From Psilocybe azurescens (taxonomy: Eukaryota > Basidiomycota > Agaricomycetes > Agaricales > Agrocybaceae), in the NCBI GenBank assembly GCA_023853785.1, contig JAJIRX010000809.1:1-28212 (forward strand): a DNA stretch of 28,212 bases. The letters run 5' to 3'. Every line of letters begins with the position of its first letter. The stretch's first letter is position 1. The position numbers and the translations under genes were made by a program. The notes beneath the pieces were generated by a model, which did not search any database, was not told the origin of the DNA, and saw only the letters and a list, made by a program, of their open reading frames with translations. Positions 11,998-21,425 of the stretch are shown here, piece by piece.

Positions 11998-12170
11998 ACA
12001 TACCCACTAACAGTGGCCCTAAGAAGGTCTGGAAATGGTACTGTATTAGAGAAGAGATTCTGCAGAATTTTGAACCCCACACTTCAGCTTGAAGCATGTT
12101 CCTGCTGATGGTGACTCTAAAAGGTCTGGAAACAGTATTGTGCTAGAGTAAGAGATTTGCAACAATCTCA
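11998..12170. repeat. Diverged tandem duplication, period about 97 bp
   Basis: Two adjacent, degenerate copies share blocks such as AAGGTCTGGAAA (near 12024 and 12121), TAGAG and AGAGATT in the same order. The differences are mostly C/T and G/A transitions, as expected in CG-depleted repeat DNA. Confidence 0.45.
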
Positions 12171-12714
12171 GCACCCATCGAGAAATCATAAAAACACATA
12201 TATTATTCTGAAACCCTTGCAAGCTAACATTTGTATTCACCCCTTTTCGAAGGATTTGTGTAGTACAATTATTAAAAGTGCAAGCTTCGCTTCCCAGTGA
12301 TGAACTAGTTATCGTGAAATTTGATTGAAGTGTTAAGCTGTGAGCACACTCTGCAGCAAGCATCTCACCATGCACTCAAACATATTTCCAGGCAGCTAAA
12401 AAATTGTTTAAGATATTTGCAGGAACATCAAAAATAACTGCATAAGATCAAAATATATTTCTGCACAATGAAATGTTTACAGGGAATATTTACCCACATG
12501 GACTGCCATAAGATTGACAACTATGTAGAATATTATGCTAAATTCAAGTTTCCCTCATATAAGATATGTTTTACAATCTTTGAAATAAATCTGTATTTGA
12601 TATATTTTATAACCCTAATTTTACTGCTTCAAAGATCACCCAAATATTGAAACTCCCAATGTGATTGTTTCCTGTTGCGTCCGAGTGAAGGTTGGAGGAT
12701 TGGTGGATTGGAAC

Positions 12715-12836
12715 AGCAATTTTTGGTTCAAAACCAATGGTGGCTCGTACATGCTGCCAACCGCTTCTTACGATACAGTCAAATTTCGGACATACATTCC
12801 AAAGAATACTTCGAAGATCCCAAGAAAACAGAAATA
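12715..12836 (+). pseudogene. Fragment copy of the NACHT gene's third exon
   Basis: About 120 bp closely matches positions 15536-15657 of the NACHT gene, including TTGGTTCAAAACC, CTTCTTACGATACAGTC and GAATACTTYGAAGATCC. In translation both read QNxWWLV, then FLRYS, ISDIHS and EYFEDPKK. Similarity stops on both sides: to the left is CG-poor repeat DNA, and to the right unrelated sequence up to the NACHT promoter. The fragment lacks the NTPase domain and a plausible start, so it is a remnant of a second gene copy rather than a functional gene. It lies about 400 bp upstream of the intact paralogue in the same orientation. Confidence 0.75.
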
Positions 12837-13242
12837 GTTACATCCTGTACCCCGCGGCAACACTGTCAGACCAATTTTATTCCAAACATAGCTCGTGACC
12901 GTTCACAAGCCACGAAAGATTGTTTGTTGACACAGCTATTAATATGGGCCAGTGTGTATATTTTGGGGATGGGTTTAGGGTTCGAATTCAACTGCCGACG
13001 ACCCACACCTCTGTTTTGTCACTGATACAATTAACTGGTATTTATAACAATGCTTACACGCACAGGCTTTGAATCGTGATCAACACTATTCTGTACACAT
13101 CAAATTCCACAACCGATGCTACGGTCGATGCCTTCTTTCAACCCGCATAAGAACCTGTGTCCGTGATCGGTCGACACGACTTCTGTTCCCTCCTACTACA
13201 GTGTAAGCCATCGATAACACATCCTTTCGAATCCTCCTAAAT
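12837..13242. other. Upstream region of the NACHT gene
   Basis: No gene. CG content returns to the level of normal genic DNA. It presumably contains the promoter and 5' UTR of the gene starting at 13243, but no clear TATA box was found. Confidence 0.4.
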
Positions 13243-16200
13243 ATGCCTAAAAATGACAAGCATTCCACAATCCGCTCTCATCGGTCTCATATCTCGGGTA
13301 TGCAGCAATTCCAAGGCGCCAGAAATGTCACGATTAATGGCGGCAGCTTTCGACAAACAGAAGGGAACTACTACGATGGAGGAAAGGACGTAGGTGAGCA
13401 GCAGTAAACATCATGCACTAAGCATTTACACTGATTTTGAAGCAACAGGACTGCATATTCTAGGGCAGCATATCGCACCTGATGCGATGTATAACTCTGC
13501 CGAGCGATTCCCTCCCCAAAATGCCACCCCGGCACTCGCGAGAAGATAATCAGCGCAATACTTAACTGGATTAACGACCCTACTCCCAAGGAACAGGCGC
13601 TTTGGCTAAATGGACCAGCAGGAGCCGGCAAATCTGCCATTGCCCACTCGATTGCCGTGCTTTTGCAGGAGATCCCAGAGGACAGTAAGTATGCTGGGAG
13701 CTTTTTCTTCTCCAAAGATGCCGTTGGACGTGGGGATGGGACCAAGTTATTCTCAACAATTTCATACCAGCTGGCCCTCAATTTCCCATCCTGTCGTGCC
13801 CTAATTGACGCTGCTATGCTTGATAATCCCACTCTTCCGACAAAATCCGTCGACGTCCAACTCCGATACCTTATCACAGAGCCATTACTACGTGTCAATG
13901 ACTGGCCTGAGCACAACCCCACAGTTATTATTGACGGTTTGGATGAATGCGCTGGGTCGAAACGAATGCAGTCCGAAATCCTCTCACTCTTATCCAAGGC
14001 AATCATTGAGCACAACATCCCTCTCCGATTTCTCATTGTTAGTCGCCCGGAGTACTGGATTTCCGATTCATTCGAAGTTGGACCTCTGGTACACGTTACA
14101 AAATCGCTCTCCCTACGAGATGATGTGGACACGCGTGAGGATATTGAGATGTATCTTCGAGAGGGATTCAACAATATTTACGAGGAGAACATTCGAATAA
14201 TGTCTTCTACCCCGCGTCCATGGCCTCCGGATCATGTCATTGGGCGATTCGTTGATGAAGCTACGGGCCAGTACGTGTACGCATCTACTGTGCTACAGTT
14301 CGTTGGTGACTCCTCCAATTTCTGTGACCCCCGAGAACAACTCCAGATATTGACGACGCCTGGACCACATCGAGCATCAGCATTTTCGGATCTTGATAAA
14401 CTCTACGCCACCATCCTGTCGTCATATCCTCGACCACACACGATGAAACGTGTCCTTGGTGGCCTCTTGCTCAAATTCAGCGAAAAAATCATTCAGGCAA
14501 TCCTGGGAGTCGATTCCGGGGAAATTCAACTCGTGTTGAGGGCCTTAAGCTCTTTGATCAGAATATCCAAGGCCGAATACCCCGAGGAGGTCCGTGTGCT
14601 AGAGCCGATCTTTGGATCTCCATTGGTAGAGGCATCGATTGAGTTCTGTCACCTATCGTTCGAGGAATTTCTCTTGGACGAGTCAAGGTCAGGACAGTAT
14701 GTAGTTAATAAGAGCGCCGTTCGCCAGGAGTTTGTGTGCGCCATGCTCAAGCTTGGGGTCGATATTCTTCAGGATAATCCACGGGCCGAGCGGACTATAG
14801 CACGGTAAGTTCCTTGGCATTTTGTGTATACAAAATATACAAGGGCACTGATATACACATTTTCTGATAGTATCGGACTATCAACGTATCGTAAGATGCT
14901 CTTTAGAATTAAGGATGTGTCGTCGTGGATCAGACGAAACGCCAGACTTATTGTCGATTCATTGAAGGAACTTTGCGATAGCCTTCACACGGTCCTCGCT
15001 CGCAATCCTTCCCATGTCGCCCAAGCAAATCATGTGTACTGGTTTACGAGCGCTGTTTTGTCTTTTCTTTCCACGCTGCAATCCGTGCGACCCGAAGACG
15101 ATCCAAATTGGCGTAAAATGCACCGACGTCTACTTCAGTCTCTGACAGACGCTCTCAACATTGCTCAAAAAATTTCGGCGAAGCAGATCATGGACCAATC
15201 ACCCAAAAATTCAGCCATCTTCGCATACATTGCATTATACAGTCCTGAATCTTCTTTCCTCATACAGCATAACATCGAGGATATTTCGCAGTCAATGAAT
15301 ATCGGTCTGGATACCATTATATCTGATCTCCAACACCTCCCTAACTTGATATACGTTGATTTCTACACCCGTGACAGAGGCTATCTCCATATATATACTG
15401 TGGGTCCAGTCTTTGCAGCCGTGCATCATAAGGTCCAAGGCCATTGTCAGGAAAATCAACATGTCGCTGCATGGGACTATCAGATAGTAAGTCTCAGTGC
15501 GCAGTACTTTAACAGGATATTTCAAAGCAATGATGACCAATCGTTGGTTCAAAACCGATGGTGGCTTGTGCGTACTGCCGACCACTTCTTACGATACAGT
15601 CGGATTTCCGACATACACTCCAGAGAATACTTTGAAGATCCGAAGAAAATGGAAATATTGAACATTATAATGGACACATCTTTCTGGGATGGTTTACGTG
15701 ATAAACCCTCGATTAGTTTGGTATTGGGAGCGTTGGGCTGGTTTAACAGGCAGATGGTGAGTGCCATTATAATCATATTCCGGTCACTAATTTACCCCTG
15801 CCATTCATAATACTAGACAGGACCCAGCATAGACGTTATCAAAGATCACGATAGTAACCTTCCTCAAACAATGCTATGCGCTGCAAAAGAATATTCGAAA
15901 TCGCCTACTTGCCACGTTTCACAGACGCTTATTGCTCTAATCTTTGGATGTACAGCGATAACGACTCTATTCCGTCTGTATCTTTACATATTATCCCTCC
16001 ATCCCATGACGGAACGTACTCCTCCGTCGAGGAGAAGCCTCTGGATACATTGGACCTTCCCATTGATCGTTTCGTTGGTTATGACTTTGACTTATGGATA
16101 ACCGAGTTCCACGCGCAAGTATTTGCTAGGGATGGAAGCTCAATCATCTGCCCGTCTGACTGGTATCCTCATCTAGCTTCATTCCTTCTCACCATGCTCG

Positions 16201-16659
16201 TAAAAATCAATATGCTGCGCTGAACACCAATTTCAAAGAATACTCGCGCTGGAAAACAATCACAAAGGAATTTTTTCAACCGTTTATCAGGTGTCTGCCT
16301 TATGCGATTCCGTCAGAGCAGAACTTGAATGCGCTACGTGCACTGCATTTCCTGTGTCTCAAGATACATCCTCTGCATCAATGGAAACCACCGTTTGGTT
16401 TCTGCTCTCTAGCTATAGATTTCTTGAAGGTATGTTTAAAGGGTAGCTCTACAGTTTTAATTGTGCTCATCTTATCATGCAGAAGTACGACCGTTCTTCC
16501 CTCTCATCCCTAGAGCTCCATTCATTAAAAGACTGGTTATTGGGGCTCATGACTTGCGAGTCCAGGGAAATAATTGAGGGTATTAACGAACGACATATAC
16601 TTGAAGATTATACAACCGATGATGGCCAGTCATCATCAACGAAAACCGACTTTGCCTAA
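13243..16659 (+). CDS. NACHT-domain NTPase (NLR-like STAND protein), 5 exons, three apparent frameshifts
   Basis: Exons 13243-13393, 13449-14804, 14871-15756, 15817-16429 and 16483-16659, with introns of 53-66 nt. The N-terminus has FQGARNVTINGGSF and then GLHILGQHIAPDAMYNSAER, typical of Agaricomycete NACHT proteins. Walker A is GPAGAGKS (13612-13635), Walker B IIDGLDEC (13927-13950), and a LIVSRPE sensor follows. The C-terminal ~600 residues show no WD40, TPR or ankyrin repeats. Such STAND NTPases act as nucleotide-dependent switches and are thought to mediate non-self recognition or cell death in fungi. Three single-base losses break the frame: the C run at 13514-13517, a site within about 15823-15880, and the A run at 16202-16206. 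Restoring one base at each gives 1062 codons. The third intron's acceptor was set at 15816 because it alone leaves an open frame. Whether the gene is functional depends on whether these losses are real. Confidence 0.85.
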
Positions 16660-17097
16660 AATGAAGAACTATGACTAAAGAGGAGGATGATTCAGTGACG
16701 GCCCCTTGGCATCGCCGTCATGGGTAGGGTTTCGATTGAGACAAGAACCTGCGGGGTTTACGAAGTTGTGATGTGCGTGGAAGTGCGCATACTCGGAACG
16801 TGCTACTGCGGCATAGACATGGGTGTATTAGTGTACAAATATATGAAATTTTTGTTGATTATAGTCTATCTCACAATCCAGTGGTTATACGTGGCACTGT
16901 ACAGATTAACGTGGTTAACATTCTGAGGTGTAAATGTTGTCACTAGAATATCACAAAACAAAACAGCCCATTGAAATGAAGATAACATCTGGTTACCAAA
17001 ACCCGTAGTATATAATCTCGTTGCCTCTCATCCTCCCAGTCCTGCTGACAACCTCATCAATTATTTGCATTAGAACCTTCTTCTCATATGAAATGTC
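16660..17097. other. 3' flank of the NACHT gene, with a small hairpin at 16696-16720
   Basis: No gene recognised. A 7-bp perfect inverted repeat (TGACGGC...GCCGTCA, 11-nt loop) lies 37 bp after the NACHT stop codon, probably in its 3' UTR. Its significance is unknown. Confidence 0.4.
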
Positions 17098-17348
17098 TCT
17101 AGAGCGCCTTCTTGTACGCGCCAAAGAGGTTCTCCGATCCGTTTCACCCAGCCCAGATTGCGGTTGACAAGATTATCCATCGAAACAATAAAGTCGGAGT
17201 CCCCGAAATTATCAGCCTCGCCGCTTGCTCCTTACCGCCAAATCTCATTCGCACCAAGCCATGGCTCTCCTTAGATGCACTCAAGAAAGAATGTAGAAGG
17301 TGGCGGCCAGCTCTCAACCGGTGGATCACCACCCCCAGTCCTAGCTGA
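17098..17348. other. Coding-like stretch, strand and frame unresolved
   Basis: About 250 bp is unusually GC-rich, with several frames open on both strands. On the minus strand, one frame gives DNFGDSDFIVSMDNLVNRNL then GWVKR, and a neighbouring frame gives GSENLFGAYKKAL before a TAG at about 17098. These would join if an indel lay near 17135. On the plus strand, a frame after a CTCTAG acceptor-like site gives SAFLYAPKRFSDPF and runs to a stop at 17348. The minus-strand reading has the more natural composition and looks like a C-terminus, but no family is recognised. Probably a real exon or a gene remnant. Confidence 0.3.
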
Positions 17349-18541
17349 TGACGCGTCCAGAGGTCAAAATGAAAACCAGATACCTGCTATTACTCAACAA
17401 ATTACTTCTCCTACGGACATGATCGATTTCTAACACGAAGAGAGATCTATTCCCACTGTCTCTGTGTCTTGTTCAATATATAGCTTTCTTCATCATTCAA
17501 TTGAGAATAATTCTCGATTACAGGGGTAGTTTGATTCATAGTAAACACCATAGTGGTCTATGCGCGCACAGCCATATTTCATCACAAGGACTAATTCACT
17601 AAGAGCATAATGTATGGTATAGATACGCTACGAATGAATCTAACGCTTTTCAGTCCACAATAATACCTGGAAATTTATATGTATATGGTTCTTTACTACC
17701 GTGGCTAGCGTTGAGAACGTCGTTTAACAGTCATGGTGTATCTCTAACCAGTATAATAGGAGCACAAAGAAGTAGTATCGAAGAGACATATAAACGAGGA
17801 CGGGCATAGAGCCACGGAGAGCAGTAGAGCACGTAGGCGATACCGAAATGTGTCCCAGAACTTGTAGGCAATGCTACGCACCATTCTCAGTAGCTGGAGC
17901 GAATGTACTGGGATTATAAATCCATAGTAGCTTCCTCGGGTTTGAAGCTGTTGGGCAGTGTTTGCGGTATGGGGGAGATGCGAGAGCCGGAGCGTCAAAT
18001 CCACATGTGGATACCGAAATATTGGACGAAGTTTCGTAATTGAGAGGGTATATGCAATGCTAATGACACCGTATAGATCCCATGAGGTTTATGAGTCGGT
18101 AAAATGAAGGGTAACAACATAGATACTGGATAGAATGATAGGTCGCTCAACGAACGATTCTCTTTTAGGCGTATTGCGACATCCCAAGCGACCTGATACC
18201 CTCCATTTTTCTTGAGAACTGAGTGGGCTGAATATTCACACATTACCTTACATCGATAACCATCTCATGGACGGGGAAACAGAGAGCGTGAGGGAGCTTG
18301 GAAGTAGCCACGACTATGCGGCTGTGGATGATGTATCAGTAACGCCGGCTGCACAACTGTTGGAGATGCAGAAGCAACGGTGGGGAAGATTAAGACAATG
18401 GTGCTGACGCGTCTTTGGATGGGAATACGCACCAATACGCCGTTTGAGTCTGCGAAGGAGGTTCCAAAGCACGGTAGATGGGTACGTCTCACAGTTCTGA
18501 GCAGCATTATAGCATATCTTACGCCTCGAATCATCACTCAC
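17349..18541. other. Region with possible exons of an unidentified minus-strand gene
   Basis: Minus-strand frames at 18243-17995 (82 codons, including GYQVAWDVAIRLKENRSLSD) and 18004-17744 (86 codons) are protein-like. They could be downstream exons of the gene beginning near 18.85 kb, but I could not build a consistent splice chain through them. Nothing was recognised at 17349-17740. Confidence 0.3.
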
Positions 18542-18863
18542 TCTCGATAGACAATATTCCAAGGGTAGAGAACGACCATAAATGTAGTCCACCATTCGAT
18601 AGTATGATCCGAATTTGAATGGCTTTACTGCGGGTGCGAGCTGTTGGAGACCAACGTATATCTGTCGCCGACGTTCAGACAGCATATAGTTTCAATCAAA
18701 CAGGTGAGGAATGAGGACTTACTGTAGAGAAAGTCGGGTTCAATATTTCGTCTAATGGGAAACATTCTACGTTCATAGATATTTCGTTCGTTAATTGAGT
18801 CACATCACCTATCTGGAGCCCAGCAGAAGTGCCAATGACGTTGCGATACTAGGTGAAAGACAT
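18542..18863 (-). CDS. Unidentified spliced gene, two supported exons
   Basis: Exon A (18848-18723, 126 nt) and exon B (18661-18542, 120 nt) are both exact multiples of three. They are separated by a 61-nt phase-0 intron (GTAAGT donor, GACAG acceptor) and followed by another consensus donor (GTGAGT at 18541). The 82 encoded residues are compositionally natural: VIGTSAGLQIGDVTQLTNE, then FPLDEILNPTF and YYRMVDYIYGRSLPLEYCL. No domain is recognised. Upstream, an ATG in good context at 18863 is in frame but separated from exon A by a TAG (18851-18849). Either that TAG is the end of an upstream intron (CACCTAG), or it is a nonsense change in a protein starting MSFT. Downstream exons probably exist, but their joins are ambiguous. 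Confidence 0.4.
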
Positions 18864-21335
18864 GGTACGTTTTATTAAAGCTATGTATGGCACCCGGGCA
18901 GTAGTATTACCATCAAAATTAGTTTATGCCGATAGTTGTGTCAGACGGATGAGATCGTATATGACAGTAGTGGGGTGGAGATCAAGATGAGCCAGTTATG
19001 AGCAAAGCAGGACTATTGGCGAAGTTGACGACACTCAGCCGAAATGATGCGCAGAACCAAACAACAGCCGGAATCTTTCGGGATTTCTCACGGTTGGTCC
19101 ACAACCGGCACAGATCATCCCCACCTCTCTCGATATAGCCTATAAGTGCTTGAGCCGCGCAATCCCAGACATGCTGAGCGATGTCGATGAACCCTGGATC
19201 GGTTATTTTTGCTTACAGGGTGCGACATACTCTGAATCCATACTTGTCTCATCCGTCCAATAGTTCTGCGCTCGTCCTGTCCACCCTTCGAGATGAATGC
19301 TATCGGTCCGAAAACGAGTACTTGGAATTTCAAATACGGGCGGTCGGTGAGATTCCACTACCTCTTGTTATACATGATGCATGATCTCTTAAATTCTCGA
19401 TTTTATTTCCGTCATCATTGACTTGTGAGAAAAGAAGATCCAAAGCCTTATGTTAAACGACCATGCGACAAGACACAATCGAATCCAGAGTCATCGCCTT
19501 CAATGGCTACTGTCATACCATCACACACTCTTCTTTCCGTATTTTCGGTAATTCCCTGTATATCCCTTTCCAATCTTATCCTCTGCTTCTTCGTCTCCCC
19601 CTCATATTGGCCGTTGAAGTCGGGAATCTTTGTTACTGGGTGTCTTTCTCAACTCATCAATAATGTTCATTCGCAACTAGGAGTGGCGGAAAAGGCAGAA
19701 GCCAAGGATAACGTGGGATGTAAAACTTCCAGTGCCAAAGTGAGTGTTGTTTGATAATATATGCTGAAGGCACCACCTCTTTTAATTCACCATCTTCCTC
19801 TTCACGTAGCCTCCGCGCTTTAGATCTACCGTTGTATATGCATTTAGCTGGAATTCATCGACCCGGCGAGGCCAAATAACCAACCTTCGTTAACAATCCC
19901 CACGTCCCAGTGGCTTATAACGATGGCTAGGGATTAGGTAAGCGCTTAATCTGTACAAAATGCAATATCCTGTATCTTATCGATCTTCGCTTATTTGTAT
20001 GAACTACCCATCTCAGAAACGTCTTGGATCTATAGTTTCCACCGCGAGCGCCGCCGCCCCCTACCTAGCACCAACTGACTTCGCTCTGGGCAGAGATTCT
20101 TCCACAAATGCACTAGCGCTCTCTGCGTCTCAATCAGAGCAAATAATGGACTAAACCCATGGTGAGCATTTCCATAAACTCTCTAAAACACGTTTTTTCT
20201 GCATACCTTGTATTTTATGAGATAGTTCGTGTCCTGCACATACGTCGCGGAATGCTCATGGGGCCGCAGGTGGTGGAGCAATCTGAGAATGGTAGATGTG
20301 TATCTTGGTATGTCATTGAATTACAATCAGCTAAAGCTTAAAATGATATACAACCAACTGAGAAACCACGCATATAGGGTACTGGCGCGCTTTCTATAAG
20401 ATGATTCTGAAGATTAGGAGTATAGGAGAGCGACGGACATCTTGCCGAGGGTGACTGCTTAGCGTACACAAGCCTCGCCCGCAATACCTCAACTACAATA
20501 TTCCAAACATCCCAAGTCGACGGCGCGATGAATGCAGTATGTACCTAGTACACCCGCTATAAACTATTTGAAAATTTCGGCTGAAACTAACAAACGACAT
20601 CGCGAATATTGACGTTTGTGGCAACTCAACATCAACTTGACGATTGCTCTTACCAGACCTCGGGAGCGTCCGGTTGTCCTCAAGCCAGGCTGGACCCGCT
20701 CATATGCGTCAGATTAGCACAACTACAAGGAAGAACTACTACCTTGAACAGGGACGCAAATCGCCTCAAATGAACGTCATTGTGGATTTCTGCCCTTTGA
20801 TGCTCATGCACTAAACTACTTTTGCTTATGTCAGTACACACCCTCTCGTCGCACAAATAGCCCAGCGACCTTCAAAGCAAGTGGCAAGTTGTGCGAACTC
20901 TTAACGACCCGCACACAGGCATATTATGCATCTCTCGATGATCATGTGTCTCATTTTAACCCCAGTTAAGGTGAACCTCGATGCACCTACATATGCCTTC
21001 TTCGTCCATAAATTTCTGATTGACGGGTCGTACGTAGTCGTCTTTATCCTCTCGCCCCTCGGTATTTATAGGATAAATTGTTCAATCTGGAGTCCATGTA
21101 AGCCACCCTGATTAACCAACAATAGTTAGGATGCTAAAAACACATCTTCATCCTTCTTAGGAGCGCCGGAACATGTCGGCACGCCCATGGAGGTAATACT
21201 CAAGCCCTCTTCACCGTTTGAAAAGGCATCCTTATGGCTTCTAACCCGCATTGTGTCCACAACACCGATTCGCTAAGCTTCGTCCCGAAGATAGTCCATA
21301 CCGGCCCTCTGAACTGTCATGAGGTGTTTAGTACC
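18864..21335. other. Region without a recognisable gene
   Basis: A plus-strand frame at 19181-19383 (67 codons, with STLRDECYRSENEYLEFQ) follows an acceptor-like TTGCTTACAG and may be a stray exon. A frame at 19425-19754 has a hydrophobic stretch but no recognisable domain. The rest, up to the GH115 promoter, shows nothing I can support. Confidence 0.4.
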
Positions 21336-21343
21336 ATATAATC
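21336..21343 (+). promoter_or_regulatory. TATA-like element of the GH115 gene
   Basis: ATATAATC lies 90 bp upstream of the GH115 ATG and is followed by a CT-rich stretch near the expected transcription start. This is a weak match, supported only by position. Confidence 0.35.
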
Positions 21344-21425
21344 TAGAGGCCAGCTATCGAATCTCGGTTGTTCCACATCTCCCAGTTTTGTTCAGTCTAT
21401 CTGCCGCTGTTCTTCTGAAGCACCT

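Larger units (their letters stand above)
8910..12714. other. AT-rich, CG-depleted repeat-type region without intact genes
   Basis: This is nearly 4 kb with only a handful of CG dinucleotides (for example near 10019, 10729, 12179 and 12249-12313), against frequent CG on both sides. TG and CA are abundant, the footprint of deamination of methylated CpG in silenced repeats. No intact gene, transposase or reverse transcriptase is visible. The region holds short direct repeats (10111-10140, 10218-10276, 11998-12170) and a decayed coding-like patch on the minus strand near 9703-10100. It is probably old transposon sequence; family not identifiable. Confidence 0.6.

Noticed and set aside
12960..12985. 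GGTTCGAATTC resembling a tRNA B box
   Set aside because: No matching A box, acceptor stem or anticodon arm around it.
13371..14174. 267-codon minus-strand ORF
   Set aside because: It is the antisense shadow of the NACHT exon, which carries the Walker motifs on the plus strand.
15757..15810. Extension of the NACHT third exon reading to a stop at 15810
   Set aside because: A consensus GTGAGT donor at 15757 and a downstream acceptor fit an intron, and the extension is a hydrophobic tail unlike the preceding protein.
18314..19754. Possible STE3-like pheromone receptor, suggested by RRQIYVGL, YYRM and IPAVVW patches
   Set aside because: The patches are on the minus strand in the wrong order for the family, and no run of transmembrane helices could be assembled.
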